From: Chitinophagaceae bacterium
GTDB taxonomy: Bacteria > Bacteroidota > Bacteroidia > Chitinophagales > Chitinophagaceae
DNA: 64,000 bases
Direction: 5' to 3'
Assembly (NCBI GenBank): GCA_016715365.1
Contig: JADKAM010000005.1
Coordinates: 310,001-374,000, forward strand
Shown here: positions 24,332-33,142 of the stretch, one piece after another
How positions within the stretch are numbered: position 1 is the first letter of the stretch
How the letters are laid out: the number at the start of each line of letters is the position of its first letter
Program-made: the position numbers and the translations under genes
The notes under the pieces: generated by a model
The model's input: only the letters and a program-made list of their open reading frames with translations
What the model was told of the DNA's origin: nothing
Databases searched by the model: none

Positions 24332-25522
24332 ATGAAATTGAAATTATATGTACTGGCTGCTGTTTTATTTTTTTGCACGACTCTTAAAGCACAGGACAAC
24401 ACAATTAAATTTGAAAACATAGTAAACGAACAGTTTGGCACTTTACTGGAATCCTTACTTACAAATGGCAAAATTGACGAAGCAAATGCTAAAACATATT
24501 TAGAAACTGTTTTTGGCTATAATAGATCGGTTACCGGTTTTTTACAAACGGCAGATCTCTCACAAAAAATACAAAGTATAGGAGGCGGAAATTTATCTAC
24601 GGATAATTATGTTACTAAACTTAATGAAGGCCTGCTCTCTTTAATTCCAGAAGACATGAAAAGGAAAATGCTGGATAATCCGTATTACCGGGGAACTTTA
24701 ATTGGTAATGAACTTAGATCAGGATACATTTCAGAACAATCCATTGAGTTTATTACCGACATTTTCCAGGACATCAGAGATGAAAAAAAACGTAGCCAGG
24801 CTATCAGGGCAAAATTTGAGGAATTAACGCCTAAATTAAATACTTTAAAAAGCCCTGACGGAAGTTTTATTGCCACGAATAAAAAGAAACTGGAATACCA
24901 TCATTTTTCAGAGAACGACTGGACAATATATAAAGACATACCTAAAAAACAATCCTCCAACGCATACAACAGCCTCGAAAATTCAGTTTCCATATCCGGG
25001 GATGCACTGGTCTTATCCAACAATATTCCCAGGATGCATGACCATGCTTTGTTTATGTTCTATACCATGCGCACGTTTAAAAATAAAGAGCGTTTCGATT
25101 TTTCAAAAGACTTCCAGTTAGATATATATTTTGATATACCCGATAAAACAAGAATAACCGGGTTGGGTATTTTGATTGGTAAAAGTTTTCAGGTGGAGTT
25201 GGTTTCAACAGGCGGCAGCAACCTGAAGATATCTACTCCTTCAAAATATAAAATTACAGAGCAATATGGTTTTCTAAGATCTGGCGACTGGCCCTACAAT
25301 AAAATTAATGAAAAAGTTACGAAAGATAAATTATCAACAACAGACGGTCATTATAAAATTACTATTGTGAAAAGAGGGTTAACTTTTACCTGTCTGGCCA
25401 ATGGAGAAGATATAAAAACAGGCAGTGATGTTTCCTATTTTCCGGATAAATATTTTTTAGGTTTTAAGCAAGCCGGTACCGATGATGTTACTATACGTAA
25501 GGTAGAGATGAAACATTTATAA
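24332..25522 (+). CDS. Secreted protein, tandem paralogue
   Basis: 396 residues. Signal peptide LYVLAAVLFFCTTLKAQ. Shares NEQFGTLLESLL, NGKIDEANAKTYLETVFGY and RFDFSKDFQLDIYFDIPDKT with the preceding 398-residue protein, and ends in a similar GFKQAGTDDVTIRKVEMKHL segment, so the two arose by tandem duplication. The N-terminal thirds are the best conserved. Architecture is helical N-terminal domain plus lectin-like sandwich. A 55-bp gap links it to the preceding gene; expression is probably joint. Function unknown. Confidence 0.78.
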   Translation: MKLKLYVLAAVLFFCTTLKAQDNTIKFENIVNEQFGTLLESLLTNGKIDEANAKTYLETVFGYNRSVTGFLQTADLSQKIQSIGGGNLSTDNYVTKLNEGLLSLIPEDMKRKMLDNPYYRGTLIGNELRSGYISEQSIEFITDIFQDIRDEKKRSQAIRAKFEELTPKLNTLKSPDGSFIATNKKKLEYHHFSENDWTIYKDIPKKQSSNAYNSLENSVSISGDALVLSNNIPRMHDHALFMFYTMRTFKNKERFDFSKDFQLDIYFDIPDKTRITGLGILIGKSFQVELVSTGGSNLKISTPSKYKITEQYGFLRSGDWPYNKINEKVTKDKLSTTDGHYKITIVKRGLTFTCLANGEDIKTGSDVSYFPDKYFLGFKQAGTDDVTIRKVEMKHL

Positions 25523-25570
25523 TGAAAACAGAATGGCTGCACCGGTCATCCTAAAGTAACAGGCACTACT

Positions 25571-25665
25571 AACCGGGCTTAAGTGTTTGGCGCATTCTAT
25601 GTTAAAATACAAATAAATAATGCAATATTTCAGGCTGCTATTTTAAACACCTACTGGCGCCAGTG
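25571..25665. repeat. Repeat family C, compact member in a 324-bp spacer
   Basis: Left end AACCGGGCTTAAGTGTTTGG (25571-25590) with CGCA, right end CTACTGGCGCCAGTGCG (25651-25667). Here ACTGGC and GCCAGT overlap as a small palindrome at the right end. The rest of the spacer 25523-25846 is AT-rich, with no gene; it holds the leader of the P450 gene. Confidence 0.58.
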
Positions 25666-25846
25666 CGTATCTTCAGATCTGCATTAGAATGTTTTTATTA
25701 CCTGCCGTTCTTTATTAAGTGCACCTGCTTTTACTTGGGCATATTATATTAATGTAGTACTTTAACGCATTAACATGAACAGGTGTTTCGGTAAATGAAC
25801 TCAGCAGCCGGTAATAAACTCCAATAATTATTTTATCAGTAACAGT

Positions 25847-27172
25847 ATGGCATCATTAACGCATATACCGGGCACAACAGGATTACCTTTAATTGGCGAT
25901 ACCATTCGTTTTTTAAAAAAGCCCCAGGAATTATTTAATAAAAAGCAGCAGCAATACGGTAATATTTTTAAGTACCGCATGTTTGGCCGGGAGTATGTTT
26001 GCATCATGGGGGCGTCCGGTAACCGGTTTGTGCTGGTAGAGCAAACGAAACATTTTTCCAGTAAAGACGGATGGGTGCTGATCAATGAATTGTTTCATGG
26101 TGGATTGATGTTGCAGGACGGGGATGAACATAAACAGCACCGGGGTATTTTGCAGGCAGCTTTTAAAAAAGAAGCATTACAGCATTATGTAGAAGCCATG
26201 AACCCTGTTATACAAGAATTCAGCAAAAAAATGGCACAGCAAACAGCCGTTACCGTTTTTCCCCGCATTAAAGAACTTACTTTACAACTGGCCGGGATCG
26301 TTTTTTTTAATATCGATTTTTCAAATAACCTGCAGCATATCAACCAGGCCATTATTAATATGGTGCAGGCATCCATTACGCCCTTTCACATCAACCTGCC
26401 TTTTACCACTTATGGTAAAGGCATGCAGGGCAGAAAAGTTTTACAGGCTTTTTTTTCCACCATCATCAAAGAAAGAAGGCAACAACCCGGCAATGATATG
26501 CTGAGCAATTTATGCCTGGCTACAAACGAGGCAGGCAATACGCTGAGCGATGATGAAATTATTGACCACCTTATTTTTTTTATTATGGCAGCACATGATA
26601 CCACTGCCAGCTCTTTAACCAGCATTATTTACGAACTGGCCATGCATCCCGGCTGGCAACAGCAATTAAGGGAAGAATGCAGCCTGGTAAATAATGATAC
26701 CGGCACCGGTGGCAGGGCCATACACCAAAACCTGGATGCACTGGAAAAAACCGGTTGGGTAATAAAAGAAACATTGCGTTTGCACCCGCCGCTAATTCTT
26801 ATTCCCCGCAAGGCACAAACGGATATGCAGTTTGAAAACACCCATATACCTGCAGGTACCAATGTAACGTTGTTGCTGTATCACAACCATAATAACGCTA
26901 AGTACTGGAGCGATCCGGAAGCATTTGACCCGTACAGGTTTTCTGCCGAAATAAGCGAACACAAAAAATGCCCGCATGCGTATGCGCCCTTTGGTGCCGG
27001 GCAACATTTTTGTTTGGGCCACGTTTTTGCCGATCTGCAGATGAAACTGGTGCTGTTTCATTTATTGAAAAATTATACATGGCAGTTGCCCGCCAATTAT
27101 CAGCCGGTGTATACGCATATCCCCATTCAGCATCCCAAAGACGGGTTGCGTATGCATTTTAAAACCTGTTGA
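25847..27172 (+). CDS. Cytochrome P450
   Basis: 441 residues, soluble, no N-terminal membrane anchor. The three diagnostic motifs are present: I-helix AAHDTT (Ala248-Thr253), ExxR at Glu308-Arg311 in KETLRLHPP, and the heme loop FGAGQHFCLG with the heme thiolate Cys389. DPYRFS is the usual meander segment before the heme loop. P450s insert oxygen into an organic substrate using electrons from ferredoxin or flavodoxin partners, none of which is encoded beside it. Sequence style is like bacterial CYP120-type enzymes, but the subfamily and substrate are not settled. Not in an obvious operon. Confidence 0.93.
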   Translation: MASLTHIPGTTGLPLIGDTIRFLKKPQELFNKKQQQYGNIFKYRMFGREYVCIMGASGNRFVLVEQTKHFSSKDGWVLINELFHGGLMLQDGDEHKQHRGILQAAFKKEALQHYVEAMNPVIQEFSKKMAQQTAVTVFPRIKELTLQLAGIVFFNIDFSNNLQHINQAIINMVQASITPFHINLPFTTYGKGMQGRKVLQAFFSTIIKERRQQPGNDMLSNLCLATNEAGNTLSDDEIIDHLIFFIMAAHDTTASSLTSIIYELAMHPGWQQQLREECSLVNNDTGTGGRAIHQNLDALEKTGWVIKETLRLHPPLILIPRKAQTDMQFENTHIPAGTNVTLLLYHNHNNAKYWSDPEAFDPYRFSAEISEHKKCPHAYAPFGAGQHFCLGHVFADLQMKLVLFHLLKNYTWQLPANYQPVYTHIPIQHPKDGLRMHFKTC

Positions 27173-27185
27173 TTTTGAAGGTGGC

Positions 27186-27351
27186 TAACCATTGGGCTTG
27201 TTTTTTTGAAGGCTTGCAATATTTAACCCGGGTACCCCTCAAAACTTCGTCTTTAGTACGATCAGGACCGGCAAAAAATCGGAATAAGTGATTCCAGGGG
27301 TATTACGGTAAGCAACAGACAATTTCCCGGGGAACACATGGCGCCAGTGAG
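27186..27351. repeat. Repeat family C, member with long inner part
   Basis: Diverged left end CTAACCATTGGGCTTGTTTT (27184-27203), inner GGAATAAGTGATTCCA (27281-27296), right end GAACACATGGCGCCAGTGAG (27332-27351). The inner and right-end blocks match those of 16060-16130 in the same order and spacing (about 50-70 bp), which ties these two copies together. Confidence 0.58.
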
Positions 27352-27380
27352 TTTCCCTTAATTATGCTACATACATGCGA

Positions 27381-28190
27381 TCAATTAATTGTGTCTTTTA
27401 AACTAACCCAGGTATGCTTCAGGCCTATCTGTTTCACGAGTTCATAAAATATTCTGGCATTGTAGGGATGCAGCCTGATGCATCCATGCGATGCCTTGGT
27501 GCCCAGCTTTGAAAAGTTACCGGGGGTGGTACCATGTATAGCATATCCGCCTCTTAAGAATACCACATAGGGCATATTGCCCAACCCCTTATAATTGCCA
27601 CCGGGATATTTTTTTGATTTATATTTTGTGAAAAGCGGACCCGAAGGCCGCAGATTTAAATTGGGTGTTTCATATTTTTTCATGCCGGTAGATACTTTAA
27701 AACTATCTGCCAGTTCGCCTGCGATATATAAATACATTGTCTGTGATGATTTAATGATCTCGGCATACAGGTGGCAGTCCAACCCCCGGCATAAAATCTT
27801 TGAGGTGTCGGGCTGTTGTTTAAAAAATGAGTCAAGTGCTGCCAGGTTTTCCTTTGCGCCGGCTATTTCTTCCGGTGTAAAATGTTCGCCCTTTTTCATT
27901 GTTTTAATAAAGGTATCGGCCAGCATAATGGCTGCATCACGTTGCCACATGGTATTTATCTTTACCAGCAATGTGTTCACCGAATCCCTGCCTGGTGTAA
28001 ATGCACTGCTATCGAAGATATTACCGGAATCTCCGGCTGTATCATATTTTAGTTTGCTGATAGAATCTTTGAAGGCCTTATATTCAAATTTTTCCTTGGT
28101 AATCTTTTTATTTCCCTGGATACAGGATCCGAAAAGAAAAACAGTTGCTGTTAAAAGAATGACTGCGTTGCTGCAATACCTGGTGATCAT
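27381..28190 (-). CDS. L,D-transpeptidase (YkuD) lipoprotein
   Basis: 269 residues. Lipoprotein signal with LFGSC (Cys23). The YkuD catalytic signature is complete: HGTTPGNFSKLGTKASHGCI with the nucleophilic Cys (about 236) in SHGCIRLHPYNAR. YLYIAGELADSFKVSTGMKK is the typical lead-in strand. L,D-transpeptidases form 3-3 cross-links in peptidoglycan or attach proteins to it, acting in the periplasm. The frame opens at 28259, but ATG 28190 puts the signal peptide at the N-terminus. It is transcribed toward the P450 gene. Confidence 0.88.
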   Translation of the reverse strand: MITRYCSNAVILLTATVFLFGSCIQGNKKITKEKFEYKAFKDSISKLKYDTAGDSGNIFDSSAFTPGRDSVNTLLVKINTMWQRDAAIMLADTFIKTMKKGEHFTPEEIAGAKENLAALDSFFKQQPDTSKILCRGLDCHLYAEIIKSSQTMYLYIAGELADSFKVSTGMKKYETPNLNLRPSGPLFTKYKSKKYPGGNYKGLGNMPYVVFLRGGYAIHGTTPGNFSKLGTKASHGCIRLHPYNARIFYELVKQIGLKHTWVSLKDTIN

Positions 28191-28337
28191 AGCTGTAAGT
28201 ATAAAACCTGATATAAAGTTAGCCTGTTTGCAGTTGTAAAAAATGATGATATACAGCATGTTTTTACTCCAATTGGCTCTTATTTTTCATCCGCCGGGGG
28301 AATACAAATTAAAAGCTGAAAGAAAATGTAATATTAT

Positions 28338-28367
28338 TTGTAATTATGAATAATTGCCGTATTTTTA
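28338..28367 (+). promoter_or_regulatory. Candidate Bacteroidota promoter (TTG-N19-TATTTTTA)
   Basis: TTG (28338-28340) is 19 bases before TATTTTTA (28360-28367), matching the Bacteroidota sigma-A pattern TTG-N19-TAnnTTTG at all but the last base. It lies about 110 bp before the ATG of the large T9SS cargo gene at 28476 and is directed at it. The spacer 28191-28475 holds no gene. Confidence 0.5.
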
Positions 28368-28475
28368 CGGTACCTCCAAGTAATTAAACAATTACCCTTT
28401 CCAACTTCCACTGAACCAAACCCGCACTCCAAATTTCCCTTGTCTGGCCAATTATTTTACCAGCAAAACTAATGT

Positions 28476-31400
28476 ATGAGAACAAACTTACCCATGGGAA
28501 GAATGATCTTCCTGACCACGCTTTTTATTATTTCAATTTCACTTCAAAGCAGATCACAATCTGTAAGCTTTTCGGGCAGCAATTATGCCAATGCAGGTAA
28601 TGCGGCCCCACTTCATGTAACTAATTTTACCCTGGAGGCATGGGTTAAAATTGAAGGCACCGGAGTTACAACCAGTTCCGGATCGGGAGGTGTTACCCTG
28701 GTACCCTTTATTGCAAAGGGACGGGCGGAGTCCGAACTTGCTGCCGTAGATGTAAATTATATTTTTGGATACGATCTTACTACCAGGAAACTGGTGGCAG
28801 ATTTTGAGGACAATGCAACCTCTGCCAATCACCCGGTTACCGGGAATACTGCTTTGGGCGCCTGCTGGACGCATGTGGCAGCAACATACAATACCGCAAC
28901 CAATACCTGGAAATTATACATCAATGGGGTATTAGACCAGACACTGGCCCTGGGCGCAGCCTTTACACCACAATCGCTGAGTAATGTGAGTACGGCTATT
29001 GGTACATCCCTCAATTCAACCAATGCTACTGAAGGTTTTTTTAATGGCAGTTTGGATGAACTGCGGGTATGGAATGTTGTTAGAACCGATGCTGAAATAT
29101 TTGCCGGTTACAATGCTGAATTAACAAGTGGTACGGGGCTGGTTTCACGCTGGGGATTTAATGATGGAAGCGGGACTTCGGCCGTCAATTCTATTGCCGG
29201 TGCACCGGCTGCTACCCTCGTAAATAACCCGGCCTGGGTTAGCGGCTTTAACCAGGGCAATCCCTTAGGTTCTACACTTGATTTTAACGGTACAACTGAT
29301 TATGTAACTTTTGGTGCCGCACCGGTTTTAAATACAACCAGTTTTACACTGGAAGCATGGATCAAAATTGAAGGTACCGGCGTTACTACCGTAACATCAG
29401 GTGGTGCTGATGGATTGATAGGAACAGAATCTGTTATTCCCATTGTAGCAAAAGGCCGTGGAGAAGGTGAGTCACCAGCAAATATAAATATGAATTATAT
29501 TTTGGGGATCAAAGCAGATAATGTGCTGGTGGCAGATTTTGAAGAAAGTGCCGGGCCCAACCATAAAGCTATCGGCACCAATGCAATACCAGCCAATGTA
29601 TGGACACATGTTGCCGCTACATACGGTGCTGGTACCTGGAACCTGTATATTAACGGAGTACTGGATAAAACAGAAACAGAAGCAGGCGCAGTTCCGGTTG
29701 GTACCAGTATTCAACATGCTTCCGTAGGAACGGCCATGAATTCAACCGGGGTTGCCGCAGGTTTTTTTAACGGAAAGATTGATGAAGTAAGGATATGGAA
29801 CCTGGTAAGAACACAGGCAGAGATACAGGCTGCCCAAAATGCTGAAATGACTGCCGGAACCGGGTTGATAGGGCGCTGGGGTTTTAATGAAGGATGTGGA
29901 CTTACAGCAGGCAATTCAATTGCAGGTTCAGTATCAGGAACGCTTAGCAGCAGTACCGGGCCGGTATGGTCTAATGGCAATTACAACAGTCAGCCTCCGG
30001 CACCGCCTACCAATCCCAACCCTGCCCATAATGGAACAGCCGTTTCATTGAATCCGGATATTTGTGCAACGGTTTCGGATCCGAATGGAGGAAATATCCG
30101 GGTACGTTTTTACGGTCGTAAAAAACAACCTGCCGTAGTAAACAACTTTACCATTATTGGCTTACCCGATACGCAATTTTATACCGAAGAAGTACAGGGC
30201 ACCAACAGCGGCGGGGGAGGGCATAATGGAATTTTTAAAACGCAAACACAATGGATAGCTGATCACCGTGTTGACAGTAATATAGTTTTTGTTTCTCAGT
30301 TGGGCGATTGCGTACAGAACGGTGATAATCCTCCGGGGGCCGATAAACAGATAGAATGGAAAAGAGCTGATACATCCATGAAAAAAATAGAAAGCCCTGC
30401 GGTTCCTGTAACAGGTGGTATACCATACAGCATTTGTGTAGGTAATCATGACCAGGCAACCATTGGAGATCCAAACAGCGGTTCTCTTTATTACAACCAG
30501 TATTTTGGTGCTGCCAGGTTTAACGGAAGAGCCTATTACGGAGGGCATTATGGTGCAGATAATGATAACCATTACGAATTGTTCAGTGCCGGCGGAATTG
30601 ATTTTATTCATATCAGCCTGGAATACAACAACAACAGTTCGGGTGCAGAACAAACTACCTTGCAGGCGGTATTAAACTGGGCTGATGCATTACTGAAGAC
30701 CCATAGTACCCGCAAAGCAATTTTGTCTACACATAATTTGCTCACAACGGGTAACCCTGCCAGTTTCCAGGGCCCCGGACAAAAAATATATGATGATCTT
30801 AAAGACAATCCCAACCTGTTTTTAATGCTTGCCGGACATGTTGCGGGCGAAGGCAGGAGAACGGATGTGTTTGCAGGTAATACTATTTATTCTTTAATGT
30901 CTGATTACCAAAGTGGCTATTCAAACGGAGGAAATGGGTTCCTGAGGATCATGCAATTCAGGCCGGCTGAAAACCTGATGACAGTAAAAACATATTCTCC
31001 TTACAGCAACAGTTCAATGACCGGAAGCGGAAGCCAGTTCAGTTTACCAGTTTCTTTAACCAATTCTTTTGCATTGATTGGTGAAACAAATGTTGTATCC
31101 GGATCTACTGCCTGTGTAAACTGGCCCGGACTGGAAGATAATTCTGAATACGAATGGTATGCCGAGTTATTTGACGGGCTGAATACCACAACAGGACCGG
31201 TATGGTTATTTACAACTTCGGCTGGTGGACCATTGCCTGTGAACCTGGTTAGTTTTAATGCATTTGCTGAAAGCAAGACTAAAGTAAAAACAAGCTGGAC
31301 AACCAGTTACGAAAGAAATAATAACCGTTTTGAAGTAGAGCGTTCAAAAGATGGCCGTAATTTCAGTTCGATAGGTACTGTTCCGGGATTGAATAATTCT

Positions 31401-31775
31401 TCCACTGTTCAGCATTATTCTTTTTATGATAACCAACCCTTTACCGGAATTTCTTTCTACAGGTTGAAACAGGTTGATGTAGATGGAAATGCCGGATATT
31501 CAAATATTGAAAGAGTAAATATTGCCGGTGGTAAAACCGCGGTTGATATTTATCCTAATCCTGCACGGGGCAACAGCTTTAATATAAATATACTTAAAGA
31601 GGTACCTGCTTCTGTAATTGTTAGTGTAATTGATTCGAAGGGAAGCCTGCTGATACAAAAGCAATACATCGGATCAAATACCATCAGCGTGTTGCATCAT
31701 CTTCCTGCTGGAATATATACAGTGAATATTCAGGGAGGCGATTTGAATGAAGCAAAGAAGCTGATTATTAAATAA
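28476..31775 (+). CDS. T9SS-secreted LamG/LamG/metallophosphoesterase protein
   Basis: 1099 residues. Signal peptide IFLTTLFIISISLQSRSQS. Two LamG/concanavalin-like domains (about 25-235 and 264-480) share FTLEAWVKIEGTG / FTLEAWIKIEGTG. A calcineurin-like phosphoesterase follows: PDTQFY (about 561), GDCVQNGD (about 610), GNHD (about 655), STHN and GHVAGEG (about 787), the metal ligand set. The end (about 1024-1099) is a type IX secretion sorting domain: VDIYPNPARGNSFNI and LPAGIYTVNI..KKLIIK. So it is exported to the cell surface by T9SS. Substrate (nucleotide, phospholipid or phosphodiester) unknown. A terminator follows at 31795. Confidence 0.9.
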   Translation: MRTNLPMGRMIFLTTLFIISISLQSRSQSVSFSGSNYANAGNAAPLHVTNFTLEAWVKIEGTGVTTSSGSGGVTLVPFIAKGRAESELAAVDVNYIFGYDLTTRKLVADFEDNATSANHPVTGNTALGACWTHVAATYNTATNTWKLYINGVLDQTLALGAAFTPQSLSNVSTAIGTSLNSTNATEGFFNGSLDELRVWNVVRTDAEIFAGYNAELTSGTGLVSRWGFNDGSGTSAVNSIAGAPAATLVNNPAWVSGFNQGNPLGSTLDFNGTTDYVTFGAAPVLNTTSFTLEAWIKIEGTGVTTVTSGGADGLIGTESVIPIVAKGRGEGESPANINMNYILGIKADNVLVADFEESAGPNHKAIGTNAIPANVWTHVAATYGAGTWNLYINGVLDKTETEAGAVPVGTSIQHASVGTAMNSTGVAAGFFNGKIDEVRIWNLVRTQAEIQAAQNAEMTAGTGLIGRWGFNEGCGLTAGNSIAGSVSGTLSSSTGPVWSNGNYNSQPPAPPTNPNPAHNGTAVSLNPDICATVSDPNGGNIRVRFYGRKKQPAVVNNFTIIGLPDTQFYTEEVQGTNSGGGGHNGIFKTQTQWIADHRVDSNIVFVSQLGDCVQNGDNPPGADKQIEWKRADTSMKKIESPAVPVTGGIPYSICVGNHDQATIGDPNSGSLYYNQYFGAARFNGRAYYGGHYGADNDNHYELFSAGGIDFIHISLEYNNNSSGAEQTTLQAVLNWADALLKTHSTRKAILSTHNLLTTGNPASFQGPGQKIYDDLKDNPNLFLMLAGHVAGEGRRTDVFAGNTIYSLMSDYQSGYSNGGNGFLRIMQFRPAENLMTVKTYSPYSNSSMTGSGSQFSLPVSLTNSFALIGETNVVSGSTACVNWPGLEDNSEYEWYAELFDGLNTTTGPVWLFTTSAGGPLPVNLVSFNAFAESKTKVKTSWTTSYERNNNRFEVERSKDGRNFSSIGTVPGLNNSSTVQHYSFYDNQPFTGISFYRLKQVDVDGNAGYSNIERVNIAGGKTAVDIYPNPARGNSFNINILKEVPASVIVSVIDSKGSLLIQKQYIGSNTISVLHHLPAGIYTVNIQGGDLNEAKKLIIK

Positions 31776-31794
31776 AGCGTAAACCTGTTTACTG

Positions 31795-31839
31795 CCGGAT
31801 AACAAGCCAAGCATCAACGGGTTTGTTATCCGGTTTTTT
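31795..31839 (+). terminator. Rho-independent terminator after the T9SS cargo gene
   Basis: CCGGATAACAA (31795-31805) pairs perfectly with TTGTTATCCGG (31823-31833) over 11 bp with a 17-nt loop, followed by six T (31834-31839). It lies 20 bp after the stop of the 1099-residue gene. Confidence 0.85.
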
Positions 31840-31960
31840 AATATTGTACTATTCTTTTTAATGCCGGGTTGCTGCCCGTTTTTCTGTGCTGATCCTTGGC
31901 CTCATTGAGTTACAAGCTATTTTATTTACGTTTCATACTTATTTTACGGCGGCCCTTTCT

Positions 31961-32090
31961 GAATAAGTGTCAGCAGGAGTTCCCAACATCATATAATTTT
32001 ATACGCACCAAATCAGAGAACTGATACCACAAACACTGCAGTGAAATATAGATATTTTCATAGGGAAAAATTGTGCCGCTGCGATAAATC
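31961..32090. repeat. Weak copy of repeat family C
   Basis: GAATAAGTGTCAGCAGGAG (31961-31979) then TTCCCAAC resembles the family-C interior and the CAGGTGTTCCCAAC at 15815. TAGGGAAAAATTGTGCCGCTGCG (32061-32083) resembles the right end GCGCCAGTGAG. Similarity is low. The rest of the 331-bp spacer 31776-32106 holds only the terminator described above. Confidence 0.3.
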
Positions 32091-32106
32091 ATTTAACTTG
32101 TAAACA

Positions 32107-32502
32107 ATGAAACGGCCTTACCTGATTGTACTTTATTTTTCGTTGTACGGAATCAACGGTTGTTTTACCGTGCAAAGCAATACAGGTTTTTCGTACAGCA
32201 AAATTACACCGGCAGCCTATGCAGCTGTTTTAAAAGACAGCAGTAATTATTACCTGATTGATGTGCGCACTGCAGCAGAATACAAACGTTCCCATCTGCC
32301 TGGTGCAGTAAATTTCAGTTATCTTAATTTTCATTTTGGCAGGGATGTGGATAGCCTGGACAGGAATAAACCGGTACTGGTTTACTGCCAGACATGCCAC
32401 CGCAGCCCATTGGCTGCCCGTAAAATGAAACGGCTGGGTTTTAGAAAAGTATATGACCTGAAGGGTGGTTATCAAAAGTGGACAGGCCCGGGTAAAAGGT
32501 GA
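32107..32502 (+). CDS. Rhodanese-like lipoprotein
   Basis: 131 residues, lipoprotein signal with lipobox-like INGC (Cys19). A single rhodanese domain: YLIDVRTAAEYKRSHLPGAV (about 49-68), then VLVYCQTCHRS with the active-site Cys94, and GFRKVYDLKGGYQKW. Single-domain rhodaneses carry sulfur as a persulfide on the Cys. An extra Cys97 within the active-site loop is unusual. Periplasmic. A second rhodanese, fused to thioredoxin, is encoded at 61159-61860. Possibly co-transcribed with the LprI-like gene 66 bp downstream. Confidence 0.82.
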   Translation: MKRPYLIVLYFSLYGINGCFTVQSNTGFSYSKITPAAYAAVLKDSSNYYLIDVRTAAEYKRSHLPGAVNFSYLNFHFGRDVDSLDRNKPVLVYCQTCHRSPLAARKMKRLGFRKVYDLKGGYQKWTGPGKR

Positions 32503-32568
32503 TGAACCAGTCTGTTTATCAGTAAATGTTACTACGTAATACAAATTGAAAAAGTAAATTGTACCTAC

Positions 32569-32910
32569 ATGAAGTTTATTGTTATAACCTGTTTGCTGTT
32601 ACTGGCACATACAGACAGCCATGCACAAACGCAGTTTGAGATGAACAGGCAGGCAGCTGCCGATGCAAAAAATGCCGATGCAGCCATGACAGCCCAATAT
32701 AAAAAAACGATGGCAGCGCTGGACGAAAAGGGAAAAAAACTATTGCTGGAAGCCCAGCGTGCCTGGATAAAATACAAGGAGGCACATTGCACATCGGTTG
32801 CTAATAATTATGACGGAGGCTCAATGCAGCCAATGATTTACAACGGTTGTATTACCGACCTTACCAAAGCCCGCACAAAAGAACTGCAGGACTTACTGGA
32901 TTTAGAATAG
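32569..32910 (+). CDS. LprI-like (DUF1311) secreted protein
   Basis: 113 residues. Signal peptide IVITCLLLLAHTDSHAQ. FEMNRQAAADAKNADAAMTA, then YKKTMAAL and LLLEAQRAWIKYKEAHC follow the PF07007 LprI pattern: helical, with AQRAWxKYxxxxC and a second Cys (NGCITDL) that pairs with it. Some LprI proteins inhibit host lysozyme; others only share the fold. Here a periplasmic or cell-surface protein is expected. Short distance to the rhodanese gene upstream suggests a shared transcript. Confidence 0.82.
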   Translation: MKFIVITCLLLLAHTDSHAQTQFEMNRQAAADAKNADAAMTAQYKKTMAALDEKGKKLLLEAQRAWIKYKEAHCTSVANNYDGGSMQPMIYNGCITDLTKARTKELQDLLDLE

Positions 32911-33142
32911 AACGGAAGCAATGGCGCTGGATCTTTACCGGGAGCCATTCTTTCATCCATTCCTTCAGCTGTTTACATTTTAAAAGTGTACTGATAGATC
33001 CGGGGAGTGCCAGTTGTCAACCAACACGGAGTGTTGGATATTGATAAATTGTTTATCTCCACAAAATATTTCGCCTTTCGGTTTAAGATTTGCTATGTTG
33101 CAGGGTGGTACTTCAGGGAAGCGATAACGCCATACACATTAA

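Noticed and set aside
27595..28239. A 214-codon frame opposite the L,D-transpeptidase
   Set aside because: Fully antisense to a gene with a complete YkuD motif; no domain on this strand.
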